From JAWXUT01 sp044426075 (GTDB lineage: Bacteria > Bacillota > Clostridia > Christensenellales > DTU072), in assembly GCA_044426075.1 (NCBI GenBank), contig JAWXUT010000065.1, positions 1 to 9,923 of the forward strand: a stretch of 9,923 nt of DNA. Reading direction: 5' to 3'. Made by a program: the position numbers and the translations under genes. How positions within the stretch are numbered: position 1 is the stretch's first letter; every line of letters begins with the position of its first letter. A model generated the notes under the pieces. The model did not search any database, was not told the origin of the DNA, and saw nothing but the letters and a program-made list of their open reading frames with translations. Shown piece by piece: positions 1-7,710 of this stretch.

Positions 1-89
1 CCGCCAGTAACTTCATCATCACTATCACTTTCATCATCTGTAACATCGCCGCCGCCAGTAACTTCATCATCACTATCACTTTCATCATC
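1..89 (-). repeat. 51-bp tandem repeat coding a 17-aa acidic unit (cut by window edge)
   Basis: Positions 1-38 and 52-89 are identical, giving a 51-bp period. In the surface-protein frame the unit reads DDESDSDDEVTGGGDVT. The second unit is cut by the edge, so the copy number is unknown. Exact DNA identity over 38 bp, in contrast to the diverged repeats elsewhere in the gene, points to recent expansion. It probably forms a flexible acidic linker. Confidence 0.85.
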
Positions 90-932
90 ATACTCTATCG
101 CTGTGTAAGTTGCTGTAACTGTCTTATTACCAGTTGAACCTTTTGCTATACTCGTTGTATCAAGTGCCACCGCATAGCCCTCTTTTGCTGGTGCTATAAA
201 CGTAATTGTTTCACTCTCAATTGTATATTTTTGCAACAAACTAGAAGTATTGTCAAAATTAACATAAGTAATTGCATACTCTATGGCAACATAATTGAAG
301 ATTGCATAATATGTCTCACTATTGCTAACCGTTGTTCCCGCAATAAATGCAGCACCGCTTCCGTCTTCAGATGTGTTCCAACAATCAAATATATATTCAT
401 ATCCCGCAGCTGTAGTGTCTTTTGTTGGATCTGTAGTTGGAGCTGTAATTGTTGTTCCATATGCCAATGTGCTTCCATTATCGCCAAATGTGATTTTGTA
501 ACTATTTGTTGTAGTAGTGAATACTGCATAATATGTAACATCGCCACTAACTGTTGCTAAATCTACAACATCGCCACCATTACTTGTTGACCAACCCGCA
601 AAGGTATATGTATATTGTGCGTCCGTGGCTTTAGTTGGAGCTGTAACGCTAATTGTTGAACCATAAGAACTATCAAATGCTATGGTTGTGCCATCAATAT
701 TAAGTGTAATTGTGTATTCGCGAGAGCTCTCTGTAAAGATTGCATAATATGTAACATCGCTGGTAGCAGTAGCACCTTCTACAAATGCTGTTCCGCTTCC
801 GTCGGCTTCCGTGTTCCACTCTTTAAATGTGTATGTGTACTCTGTTGTCTCGTCTTGTGTTGGATCAGCTGGTGCTGTAATAACAGTTCCATTTGTATAT
901 GCGGTAGAAACGTCACCAAAGCTAACATCGTA
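90..932 (-). repeat. Four tandem InlB-B / Listeria-Bacteroides-type repeats
   Basis: The repeats lie at about 932-735, 719-519, 503-297 and 281-90, each ~65-70 codons. The first three share the pattern Y-x-(V/I)-(S/T)-F/L...TITAPTDPT...YTYTFxxWNT...G...(V)TYYA(I/V)F, the usual signature of this Gly/Trp repeat found in Gram-positive surface proteins. The fourth is degenerate ('EYAITYVNFDN...TVTATYTAIEY') and has no Trp. They probably form an extended stalk on the C-terminal side of the module pair. Confidence 0.7.
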
Positions 933-941
933 TTCATTTTC

Positions 942-3119
942 AAAAGCAATGCCAAATAGAGAGAAATTGCTTACGTTCAAAATAAGAGTTGTGCCATCTT
1001 TAGAAATCGCAAGATATTCGCCGTTAGCATTTTCCTCAGTTGTTATCTTGTCAATGGTAACTGTGCCGTCGCCTGCTGTGTGATAACGATATACATAATA
1101 GCTGTCGTATCCTTGATACATACCTGCAAGCTCAATATAGAATGTAAGCATATTTTCGCCTAGCTCGGTTATATTTCCACTATCGTCAGATATTGCAATG
1201 TTAAGGAAAACTTTCATTTCGTCATTATCAATGCCGTCTTCAGCTGCCACTGTTTGCATTTCAGCTAGCATACCCACTTCGGAAGATCCGTCTGCAATTG
1301 TAACAGTATATGTGTTCTCTTCTTCATCGGTGTGAAGATCATTGATGCCACCAACCGTAACTGATCCAACACCCGTATCAACCGATACAACCGTGTTTTG
1401 GCGAATGTTTGGAATTTCTATTGTGTCAACAGTTGTGTCGTCCTCAACTGATAGATATTTTGTAATAATGTTTTCGATACCTTGTGTTCTTGTGATAACC
1501 AAAGAATAGTTACCCACTGCAACATTAAATGTGTATGTGCCAGTAGCATCCGTTGTAGTTGTTGCAACAAGTTCGCTACCTTGATATAACGCAACACCAA
1601 CACCGCCTATTGCAGTTGGGTCACCACTATCTACACCCAAAGCCAAACCTATAACGGTTCCGCTAACCGCATATGTAGTAGGTGCTGCAACTGCAGTAAA
1701 CACTACATTGTTACTAGGTTGTGTAAATCTTGCACCAAAATCATATACTACACCAGCGTATTCCCAACCGATATAGTTAGCAGAATCAAGCGTAGGCAAG
1801 ATAAGAATATCGCCACTAATTACTCCAGTTTTTGCGGTTTCTGTAGTGTCATCAACCATAAAAATTGTAGTATATGTTGCAATAGAACTGTTGGTAATAT
1901 AAAGTGTACCAATTTGTTTTGCCGTGCTGTCAGCCGAACCTGAGTGGTGATAATTGTACACACCATCAGAATAACTAAATAATGCGCCAATTAGATATGT
2001 GCCCTCACTGTCTGAAGTTAGCAAGTATGGGTTACCATAACTGCCATCTCCGTATACTGAACCAGACAAAGAGTAGTAAACAACGCCATTGTCAACTTTA
2101 AAGAATACAATCTCATAGTCGCTAGCGCTTATTTCCGCACCGCTGCTTGTGTTTGCCTCGATAGATAAATCGGATAAAGTGATAACACTATCAATTTCAA
2201 AAATATTATCTGATACAACAAACTCAACGGCATCTGCAACAATCTCAAAAGTAACGTAATAAGTGTATGCTGCTAAGGCTGTGTTGTATTCTGCATCATA
2301 TCCACTTGCAGTAGTTTTGATACTAACTTTTACTTGTTGCGTATAACTTCCCGCACTAAGTTCACTTATTGATACTTTACTATTAAAGTTATCTGTATAG
2401 TTTGCTTCGTCAACCCACTCAAAGTTGCAGTCATCTGTTGAGAACTCAACATAATTACCACCGTCATATATAACAACTGTTCCACCGTATAGGGTTGAGT
2501 CGGAAAGGTCTTGTCCATACAAAATGCTAGTAGCTGTAGGCCATGCAATATATGGCTCTGATGTTGTAATAGTAACATCAGTATAAGAAATCGCTAGCAC
2601 ATAATTTGCACTATCGTAACCCTCTAGGGTAGCGCCAACAATCAAAACATAAAAGTCTGCTTTTTGCTCAGTCCAAGCACTTGCATCTTGGTCGTAGTCA
2701 TAATAGTATGTAGTTGAATCTTTACTTGCAACAATAGCGCCATATGCGTTATCAAAGTTTAATGTAACGTCATCACCAGCTATCGCACCATCAAGGCTAG
2801 CAGCAGTTGTGTTAAGGTCTACAACTACATTATCTTCAATCAATCCACGATCAACACCCGAAACATCTGTAATCGTAATTGTAGCGGGGTCAACCGTTAA
2901 TGTTGCGGCTCCTATATAACTATATGCAGTTGCGGTTTCTTTAGTTGTGATTATAATTTCAAAGTCGCCAACCTTATCAACAATCAATGTATTGCCGTCA
3001 ATATAGCCCACGCCTGTTGAGTTTTCGCCAATTGTATAAGTTGCATCTTTAATATCAACTGTTTTGTCGTCAAACATATCCGATAAAGAAATTTCATTTG
3101 CACTATAAGTTTCAGTTTT
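942..3119 (-). repeat. Tandem module, copy B (~726 aa)
   Basis: This is the second copy of the large module, from 'KTETYSANEISLSDMFDD' to 'NFSLFGIAF'. It keeps the copy A landmarks in the same order: 'DGNTLIVDKVGDFEIII'; 'SGVDRGLIEDNVVVDL...LEGYDSANYVL'; 'ILYGQDLSDSTLYGGTVVIYDG'; 'GDGSYGNPYLL...HHSG...TAKQIGTLYI'; 'VYDFGARFTQ'; 'GVGVALYQGSELV' with 'TDATGTYTFNVAVGNYSLVI'; 'NIRQNTVVSVDTG'; and 'IELAGMYQGYDSYYVYRY'. It is about 36 residues longer than copy A. Confidence 0.75.
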
Positions 3120-3152
3120 GTCGTCCCCTTCAAAGGTTTCAATCGTAGTAAC

Positions 3153-5222
3153 AAAAGCAAGTGCATAAACGCCAGCCGTGTCAGTTGTAATGGTCAAAGT
3201 TTCGCCGTCACAAGTGTAACTATTAGTGTCTAGTTCATACACATTGCCATAGTCATCATAAACATAAACAATGTATGTGTCTTTATGTTGATAAATTCCC
3301 GCAAGTGGAATAATAAAAGTAATACTATAATCGATTGATGTCATTGCAACTTCTGTAGATGAGGGTTGCTCGGTAAAATTGATGTCAAAATATAGCTTTA
3401 CGTTGCTTGTGGTGTATCCGCTCTCAGCTGCTAGTGCAAGTATAGCCGTTTGTTCCACGCCGTTTGTTTCAGCACTATCAACAGAAACTGTAATTGTGTT
3501 TTCTTCATCTTCTGGAACAAGACTATCTAGCCCGTCTACTGTTATGCCCGTAAAGCCCGAATCCACTTCCAATACAACATTTTGCCTTGTTTCTGGCAAT
3601 GTAACATCAACATTTTGAGAACTTTCCGTCGCATCAACCATAACAGAAACAATATTGGTTAAGCCCGTCAATTTTCTTGTAACAACAAGCGTGTAGTTGC
3701 CCTCAGCAACACTAAATGAATATGCACCGTTACTATCTGTAATCATCGTGTCAATTACTTCACTGCCTTGCATAAGCTGAACCATAACGCCATCTAAAGT
3801 GCCACTTGTGCCGTCTAAGTCCGTGCCGGAAACAGTGCCTTTTATTGTGACACTATCCGCCACGCTTACAAGAGTAAATGTTTCATCATAAGCAGTTTGA
3901 GGATATCTGTCTCCGAATTCATAGAAAACGCCCTTTGCGTTAACCCAACCAATGCCACCACCATATTCAGGCATAATGATAATTGAATTTAAATAACTGT
4001 CATCAATCGTGAAACTTGTTATTTCCGCACCACTTGCATTATTAAATGTTACACTATAAGCGTCTGGCGTGATGCCCACATACAAAACACCGATTTGTTT
4101 TGCAGTATTTTCAACCGTTCCGCTATGGTGATAGTTTTCCGATAGCTCCGCGCCAATTAGATATGAATCAGCTATGCTTGTGTCAATTAAATATGGATTT
4201 TCATAACTTCCGTCGCCATTACTATCCGCGTCAAAAGAATAATATTTTACGCCATCGTCAACCTTAAAATATAGAATCGTGTAATCCGCCTCGTCAACAG
4301 TTACACCGCTTGCGCTTGCTGTAATTGTAGGTTCGCTTGAACTATCTAATGCCAACACATTATCTGAAATACTAAAAGTCACAGCATCAGCATTTATATC
4401 ATAGTTCACATAGTGAATTAGTGGCTCAATATCTTCTACATAATCTGCAATAGCACTATAATTTGAAGCGTTTTCATCAACTACAAATTGTATCGCATAT
4501 GAATAACTACCTACGCTTTCTAAAACTGGCGTTTCCACCCACGCAAATGAACCGCTAACTGTTATATATTCTTCTGTTTCGCCGTCGAACACTATAACTT
4601 TTCCGCCAAGTAGCGAATCATTGGTCATTGTGTCGCCATATGTAATGTTGCTTACTGTTGCCCACGAAACAAGTGGATATCCCGAATAGATATCAACATC
4701 AGTAGCTTCAACTGACGCGATTGCATAATTTGCACTATTTTCGCCACTAAGTTTAATGTTTTCTATCGTAACAGAAAAATTATTGTGTGCCTCGTCACCA
4801 AGCAATGTTTCATCATTATAATAATATTCATCATCAATAACACCGTATGCGCTACTAAAGTCGATAGAAATGCCATCGATTGCGTCACCGTTAGCATCTT
4901 TTATTACGCCCGTTGACTCATCAAGATCAACATAAATATTGTTTTCATTTACGCCTCTACTTAATGCTTCAATCCCGCTTACATAAACTTCCATAGGCTC
5001 AACAGTCAATGTCAATTCCCATTTTTTAGCAGTTGTAGTACTAGTTGCCGCCGCCTTCGCATTCAAAACAAAAGTTCCCACAGTGGTTACATTTAAAGTT
5101 TCGCCGTCCAAAACCGCCTCACCCGATGTTGTAGTGAGCGTATATTCTGCATTATATGAACTTGCAATATCAATGAGGTCAGACACACTATATCCGTCTG
5201 TATCATATGTAATAGTTTTCTC
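3153..5222 (-). repeat. Tandem module, copy A (~690 aa)
   Basis: This is the first of two diverged tandem copies of a large multidomain module, running from 'EKTITYDTDGYSVSDL' to 'TAGVYALAF'. Matching landmarks in order with copy B are: SLSD/SVSDL start with 'DGETLNVTTVGTFVLNAK'; YDG-like 'SGIEALSRG...LSGENSANYAI'; MBG-like 'ITYGDTMTNDSLLGGKVIVFDG'; 'GDGSYENPYLI...HHSG...TAKQIGVLYVG'; 'FYEFGDRYPQ'; carboxypeptidase-regulatory-like 'GVMVQLMQGSEV'; 'ETRQNVVLEVDSG'; and 'IPLAGIYQHKDTYIVYVY'. The copies differ at most residues outside the landmarks, so the duplication is old or was acquired as domains. Confidence 0.75.
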
Positions 5223-5459
5223 GCTAGTTTCAGTTACAATGTCGTCTTCATTATATAAAGTAATTGTGCTTCCTTCCGCATTCAAAACTGCATAATATTT
5301 AGTATTATCTGGGCTGAACACTGCCGTAACCTCGTCAGTTATTGTGTATCCGTAATCTGCCACAGCTATAACGCCAGAGCCCGCCTCATACGCAACACCA
5401 ATTTGCCCCGTAATATCGCCTGTAACCGTAATCGCTTGACCATCAACAATATAAATGTT

Positions 5460-6255
5460 GCTTACACCCGCACCCGAAAGGTTGTTAATTATACTAACAG
5501 CGCCTTCAATGCAAAGTGTTTCTTTATTGCAATAAATACCGCCGCCGCTTCCGCCTGCAATGTTACCAGTTATGCTAACCGTTCCGCTTAGCGTAACAAT
5601 CGCACTATCACCCGACATAGAAATTCCGCCGCCGTTTCCGCCTGTAGTATTATTAGTAATAGAACCGCCACTAACTTCCAACACGCCAGAATTTAAAATA
5701 CCACCGCCACTAGATGAAGATGTATTTCCGCTAATAGTACCGCCGCTCATTGTCATTGTTCCAACATTAGAAACACCGCCACCACCAGCCGAAGAAATGT
5801 TTCCGCTAATAGTTCCGCCACTCATATTAAAAGTTCCCGCGTTATAAACACCCGAACCATAATAGCCAGTACCCGCCGTGTTTCCACTAATAGTACCACC
5901 CCTCATTTAGAAAGTGCCGTTGTTATATACGCCACCGCCTGAACCACCACAACTATTATCGCTAATTGTGCCACCATACATATAAAAAGTTCCGTCATTA
6001 CAAACGCCACCGCCTAAACATGAGCTTGATTGCGTTGTGTTTCCGGTAATTGTCGCGCCGTCATACAACCTAAAGTCGCCGTTAGCAGAAACATAAACTC
6101 CGCCTCCGCCAAGGCTATAACTTGAATTTGCACCAATTATACAACCGCCACCTACGCTATCATACACAACCAAATATCCGCTGCTAACCTTAATAACAGG
6201 TGATCCACTTGCAACCGATATACTGTGTCCGCATAAATCAAGATATACTGTATGT
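5460..6255 (-). repeat. Gly-rich right-handed beta-helix rungs (protein-level repeat)
   Basis: The translated region repeats a rung of roughly 20-27 residues with the core GGG(V/I)xNxGTFxMSGGTISGN. Clear copies end in GGTISDN, GGTISGN (three times) and GGSITNN. Such rungs are known from beta-helix adhesins and Pmp-like proteins. The nonsense codon at 5907 falls in the rung position filled by Tyr (FYM) or Asn (FNM) in neighbouring copies. The repeats are also why a proline-rich frame appears on the opposite strand here. Confidence 0.75.
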
Positions 6256-6557
6256 ACTGTGCCGTTATTGCCAGAAAGTATATTTATTGAACCCACTAAA
6301 GCAGAACTGCCTATCCAATCTTGACTAAGATAATAATTAGCAGGATACCAAATTGTTAACGCGTCAAGTGGCTTTCTAGTTAAGGTATCTGGTATATCAA
6401 GATCATCCACACTCGTAGACAATTGCACCGCCTCCGTGCTTTGTACGTTAGTAATATTAGACGAAACAACTGCACTGCTATCGTCAGATATAACTACGCC
6501 GAGACTCAATACTACCATTATCGCTACTATAAAAATTCCAAATGCTTTCTTTTTCAT
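5907..6557 (-). CDS. N-terminal piece (216 aa) of a giant secreted beta-helix surface protein, ended by an in-frame TAA
   Basis: The start is ATG at 6557, preceded by GGAGGG (6567-6572) at 9 nt spacing. An in-frame ATG at 6632 exists but would put 25 polar residues before the signal peptide and overlap the promoter, so I reject it. Residues 1-33 are a signal peptide: KKK followed by a hydrophobic core (FGIFIVAIMVVLSLGVV), then a Ser/Ala-rich cleavage region. Residues ~75-115 resemble the 'YYLSxD...LDLCGHSISV' lead-in common in front of Clostridial beta-helix domains. From ~115 on there are Gly-rich rungs of the type GGGVYNNGTF / MYGGTISDN, as in right-handed beta-helix adhesins. The frame ends at TAA 5907-5909, exactly where the preceding rung has Tyr (TAT). 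The same frame then stays open to the window edge, so this is the front of a split gene. If translated alone it would be a secreted, probably unstable fragment. The role in adhesion or cell surface is inferred from architecture. Confidence 0.8.
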   Translation of the reverse strand: MKKKAFGIFIVAIMVVLSLGVVISDDSSAVVSSNITNVQSTEAVQLSTSVDDLDIPDTLTRKPLDALTIWYPANYYLSQDWIGSSALVGSINILSGNNGTVHTVYLDLCGHSISVASGSPVIKVSSGYLVVYDSVGGGCIIGANSSYSLGGGGVYVSANGDFRLYDGATITGNTTQSSSCLGGGVCNDGTFYMYGGTISDNSCGGSGGGVYNNGTF

Positions 6558-6566
6558 AATGCCATA

Positions 6567-6572
6567 CCCTCC
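6567..6572 (-). promoter_or_regulatory. Ribosome binding site GGAGGG deciding the start at 6557
   Basis: The minus strand reads GGAGGG then 9 nt then ATG AAA AAG AAA. This fixes the start at the signal peptide instead of the in-frame ATG at 6632. Confidence 0.75.
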
Positions 6573-6612
6573 ATGCCTTTCATTTGCTGTAACAACAATT
6601 TCTTTTGTCATT

Positions 6613-6641
6613 ATTGTAACACCATTTAGCAAACTTTACAA
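6613..6641 (-). promoter_or_regulatory. Probable sigma-70/sigma-A promoter of the giant surface-protein gene
   Basis: On the minus strand, TTGTAA (6641-6636, 4/6 to consensus) and TACAAT (6618-6613, 5/6) are separated by exactly 17 nt. The expected start of transcription is near 6605, giving a leader of about 48 nt before the GGAGGG site. The position relative to the ATG at 6557 supports both calls. Confidence 0.55.
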
Positions 6642-6790
6642 TAGGTAGTTTAAATTCTTTTATAATATTTGAACATTATTTATGCTTTTATTTATACTCA
6701 AAATCTCATCAAAAACATCTGCCCGCTTTGACCCCCCCCAACAAAACCCCTCAAACGCCGTTATTTGTGTAATGAAAAAACTGTAGACCC

Positions 6791-6820
6791 GTAGGGGCGT
6801 TAGTCCTCTGACGCCCGCAT
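6791..6820 (+). repeat. GTAGGG...CGCATCC element, copy 1 (plus orientation)
   Basis: It begins GTAGGGGCGT, continues TAGTCCTCTGACG, and ends CCCGCAT(CC). It has the same ends and spacing as the copies at 7205, 7344 and 7434. A partial copy without the GTAGGG end lies at 6889-6912 in the tandem unit. Confidence 0.65.
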
Positions 6821-6965
6821 CCTTATGCTGTCAGCAGACTATTTTTTGAATCCATTATTCAATATTAATTATTCATTCAACCCAACGGGTTAGTCCTCTG
6901 ACGCCCGCAATCCTTATGCTGTCAGCAGACTATTCACAATTATTAATTATTCAATATTAATTATT
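6799..6965 (+). repeat. Two tandem copies of a ~90-bp unit with an imperfect hairpin
   Basis: 6799-6843 and 6889-6934 match except for one inserted A (CGCATCC versus CGCAATCC). The following AT-rich block ATTATTCAATATTAATTATT is also repeated (6854-6873 and 6946-6965), so the period is 90-92 bp. Within each copy, TAGTCCTCTGAC (6801-6812) pairs with GTCAGCAGACTA (6830-6841) with two mismatches, giving a hairpin-forming core. It is not coding. Confidence 0.8.
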
Positions 6966-7132
6966 TATTCCCACCAAAATTTTCTATTTTCTAGTGAATA
7001 GTGAAGAATTGAAATTTTCGCACTTCGTTTGAAAATTTTGTCTCGATGACACAATTTAGCTGTGATGCAAATCCTTGGTTTTGAGAGTTTTAACCCTATT
7101 TAGCTAAATATTTCTATCAATTTATGCAAAAT

Positions 7133-7163
7133 GGGGCTGTAAAGAAAAGCAGTTCCCTTTTTT
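7133..7163 (+). terminator. Possible rho-independent terminator, plus strand
   Basis: GGGGCTG (7133-7139) pairs with CAGTTCCC (7150-7157), including one G-U pair and one bulged T, around a 10-nt loop, followed by six T (7158-7163). No plus-strand gene lies upstream, so it may be the end of a mobile or repeat element and not a gene terminator. Confidence 0.35.
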
Positions 7164-7204
7164 GTATAATGATTTCAGTGATATAAGCGAATAAATATAG
7201 TATT

Positions 7205-7237
7205 GTAGGGCGTGGCAGTCCCCTGCCACCCGCATCC
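7205..7237 (+). repeat. GTAGGG...CGCATCC element, copy 3 (plus orientation)
   Basis: A 33-bp element starting GTAGGGCGTGGCAGTCCCC and ending GCCACCCGCATCC. It contains a self-complementary GTGGCAG...CTGCCAC core. It is nearly the inverted complement of the copy at 7344-7376. Confidence 0.7.
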
Positions 7238-7343
7238 TTGTCTCAATTTTGGGTTATTTTATGGCAAATTTCATTCAAATTATCAAGCAAAGCACGATGT
7301 AAACTTATTTAAATACATTTTAACCAAATCAATATTTTAATGC

Positions 7344-7376
7344 GGATGCGGGCGGCAGGGGACTACCGCACCCTAC
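7344..7376 (-). repeat. GTAGGG...CGCATCC element, copy 4 (minus orientation)
   Basis: Read on the minus strand it starts GTAGGGTGCGGTAGTCCCC and ends GCCGCCCGCATCC. With the copy at 7205-7237 it forms a long inverted repeat around a 106-bp spacer. The match extends outward by ATT on each side (ATTGTAGGG ... CCCTACAAT). Confidence 0.7.
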
Positions 7377-7433
7377 AATCTTAATGTTCATATTCGTTAA
7401 AATGTGGATACATTGTTGAAACTTTGTTGTTTT

Positions 7434-7462
7434 GGATGCGGGCGGACAGATTCCGCCCCTAC
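7434..7462 (-). repeat. GTAGGG...CGCATCC element, copy 5 (minus orientation, shorter)
   Basis: Read on the minus strand it starts GTAGGGGCGGAATCTGTCCG and ends CCGCATCC, 29 bp in all. The ends are those of the family. The centre differs but keeps self-complementarity (GGCGGA...TCCGCC). Confidence 0.6.
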
Positions 7463-7509
7463 AAATTATAGTTATTTTAGTCTTTAACGCTTAATTTTAA
7501 CCCCAGAAA

Positions 7510-7551
7510 GGGGCTGTAATGAAATTGAATTTCATTACAGCCCCATTTTTT
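7510..7551 (+). terminator. 35-nt perfect palindrome plus T-run (terminator-like hairpin)
   Basis: 7510-7544 is a perfect palindrome of 17-bp arms around one central base (GGGGCTGTAATGAAATT / AATTTCATTACAGCCCC), followed on the plus strand by A and six T (7546-7551). On the minus strand the same hairpin comes 15 nt after the stop at 7560-7562 and downstream of the MATE gene. It is then followed by a small CCCC-TTTCT-GGGG hairpin and only a weak U-tract. It can plausibly end MATE transcription on the minus strand. It also resembles the hairpin ends seen at some insertion sequences. Confidence 0.55.
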
Positions 7552-7559
7552 ACTTTATA

Positions 7560-7679
7560 TTATATATGACTTCCACCTTTCAGCAAGATAAATAGTTCTC
7601 CATCTTTCATTGTTTGGGCAGATAATAAATTCATTACTGCTTCAAAGTTCTTTCCATCACCACTACTCCTTTCTTTCAC
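7560..7679 (-). CDS. Possible small ORF or gene remnant (39 codons) after the MATE gene
   Basis: The frame from GTG at 7679 to TAA at 7560-7562 reads sensibly, with 'NFEAVMNLLSAQTMKDGEL' followed by FILLKGGSHI. An inner ATG at 7634 would give 24 residues. No good ribosome binding site fits these starts. The only Shine-Dalgarno-like site here (AAGGAG) precedes an ATG at 7657 in another frame that stops after 7 codons (MERTLKQ). This could be a small peptide, a frameshifted remnant, or chance. I do not recognise the family. Confidence 0.25.
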   Translation of the reverse strand: MKERSSGDGKNFEAVMNLLSAQTMKDGELFILLKGGSHI

Positions 7680-7710
7680 TTTTTATTATAATGCCTGTCA
7701 CATCTTGGTG

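Larger units (their letters stand above)
1..5906 (-). pseudogene. Downstream part (at least 1968 codons) of the giant surface protein, separated by one nonsense codon; 3' end outside window
   Basis: Reading every line in the frame of the upstream piece gives no stop from 5906 down to position 3. Numbering from the ATG at 6557, the order is: Gly-rich beta-helix to ~365; linker with a 'YYAVLNAEGSTITLYNED' stretch (~400-445); module copy A (446-1135); copy B (1147-1872); four InlB-B/Listeria-Bacteroides-type repeats (1876-~2156); acidic DDESDSDDEVTGGG repeats from 2157. Each module has a YDG-like part ('LSGENSANYAI'), an MBG/Ig-like part ('ITYGDT...FAWVE...GSYSY'), an HHSG segment, and a carboxypeptidase-regulatory-like part ('DSNGAYSFSVAEGNYTLVV'). 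This is typical of extracellular multidomain stalk proteins; the anchor would lie beyond the window. An ATG at 5906 directly follows the TAA but has no Shine-Dalgarno sequence, so separate translation is doubtful. The frame is otherwise well preserved, which suggests a recent mutation, read-through or a sequence error. Function is inferred from domain style only. Confidence 0.75.
6642..7559. other. Gene-free, repeat-rich spacer of about 0.9 kb
   Basis: I see no frame with coding character on either strand: stops are frequent and no start has a ribosome binding site with a reasonable downstream frame. The stretch is AT-rich apart from GC-rich islets, which are copies of a short repeat family. 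It holds a C8 tract (6732-6739), a tandem ~90-bp duplication, the GTAGGG elements, and two hairpin/T-run structures, each listed separately. Confidence 0.65.

Noticed and set aside
1..89. CRISPR-like direct repeats at the left edge
   Set aside because: The repeat period is 51 bp, a multiple of three, and continues the surface-protein frame as an acidic peptide repeat.
231..560. Plus-strand frame of 109 codons, rich in Cys, Ile and Ser
   Set aside because: It is a shadow of the InlB-B-like repeats on the minus strand. Its composition is odd, it has no ribosome binding site, and it overlaps the main coding frame completely.
5560..5847. Plus-strand proline-rich frame of 95 codons
   Set aside because: It is the antisense of the Gly-rich beta-helix rungs (GGC/GGT codons read as GCC/ACC/CCG). 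It has no ribosome binding site and lies inside the well-supported minus-strand frame.
5904..5906. Independent restart of translation at the ATG right after the TAA
   Set aside because: No Shine-Dalgarno sequence precedes it, and the product would begin in the middle of a beta-helix rung without a signal peptide. Reinitiation cannot be excluded but is not supported.
5907..5909. Alternative genetic code with TAA as a sense codon
   Set aside because: marR ends with TAA at its normal length and overlaps the next start, and the giant frame shows only one in-frame TAA in about 2185 codons.
6558..6632. Start of the surface protein at the upstream ATG 6632
   Set aside because: It would place 25 polar residues before the signal peptide and put the start inside the predicted promoter. 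The ATG at 6557 has GGAGGG at 9 nt.
7165..7170. TATAAT box on the plus strand as a promoter
   Set aside because: There is no -35-like hexamer 16-18 nt upstream (that region is the loop and arm of the 7133-7157 hairpin), and no plus-strand gene follows.
6791..7462. CRISPR array from the repeated GTAGGG/TAGTCC elements
   Set aside because: The copies are in both orientations, unevenly spaced and variable in their centres. There are no regular spacers and no cas genes.
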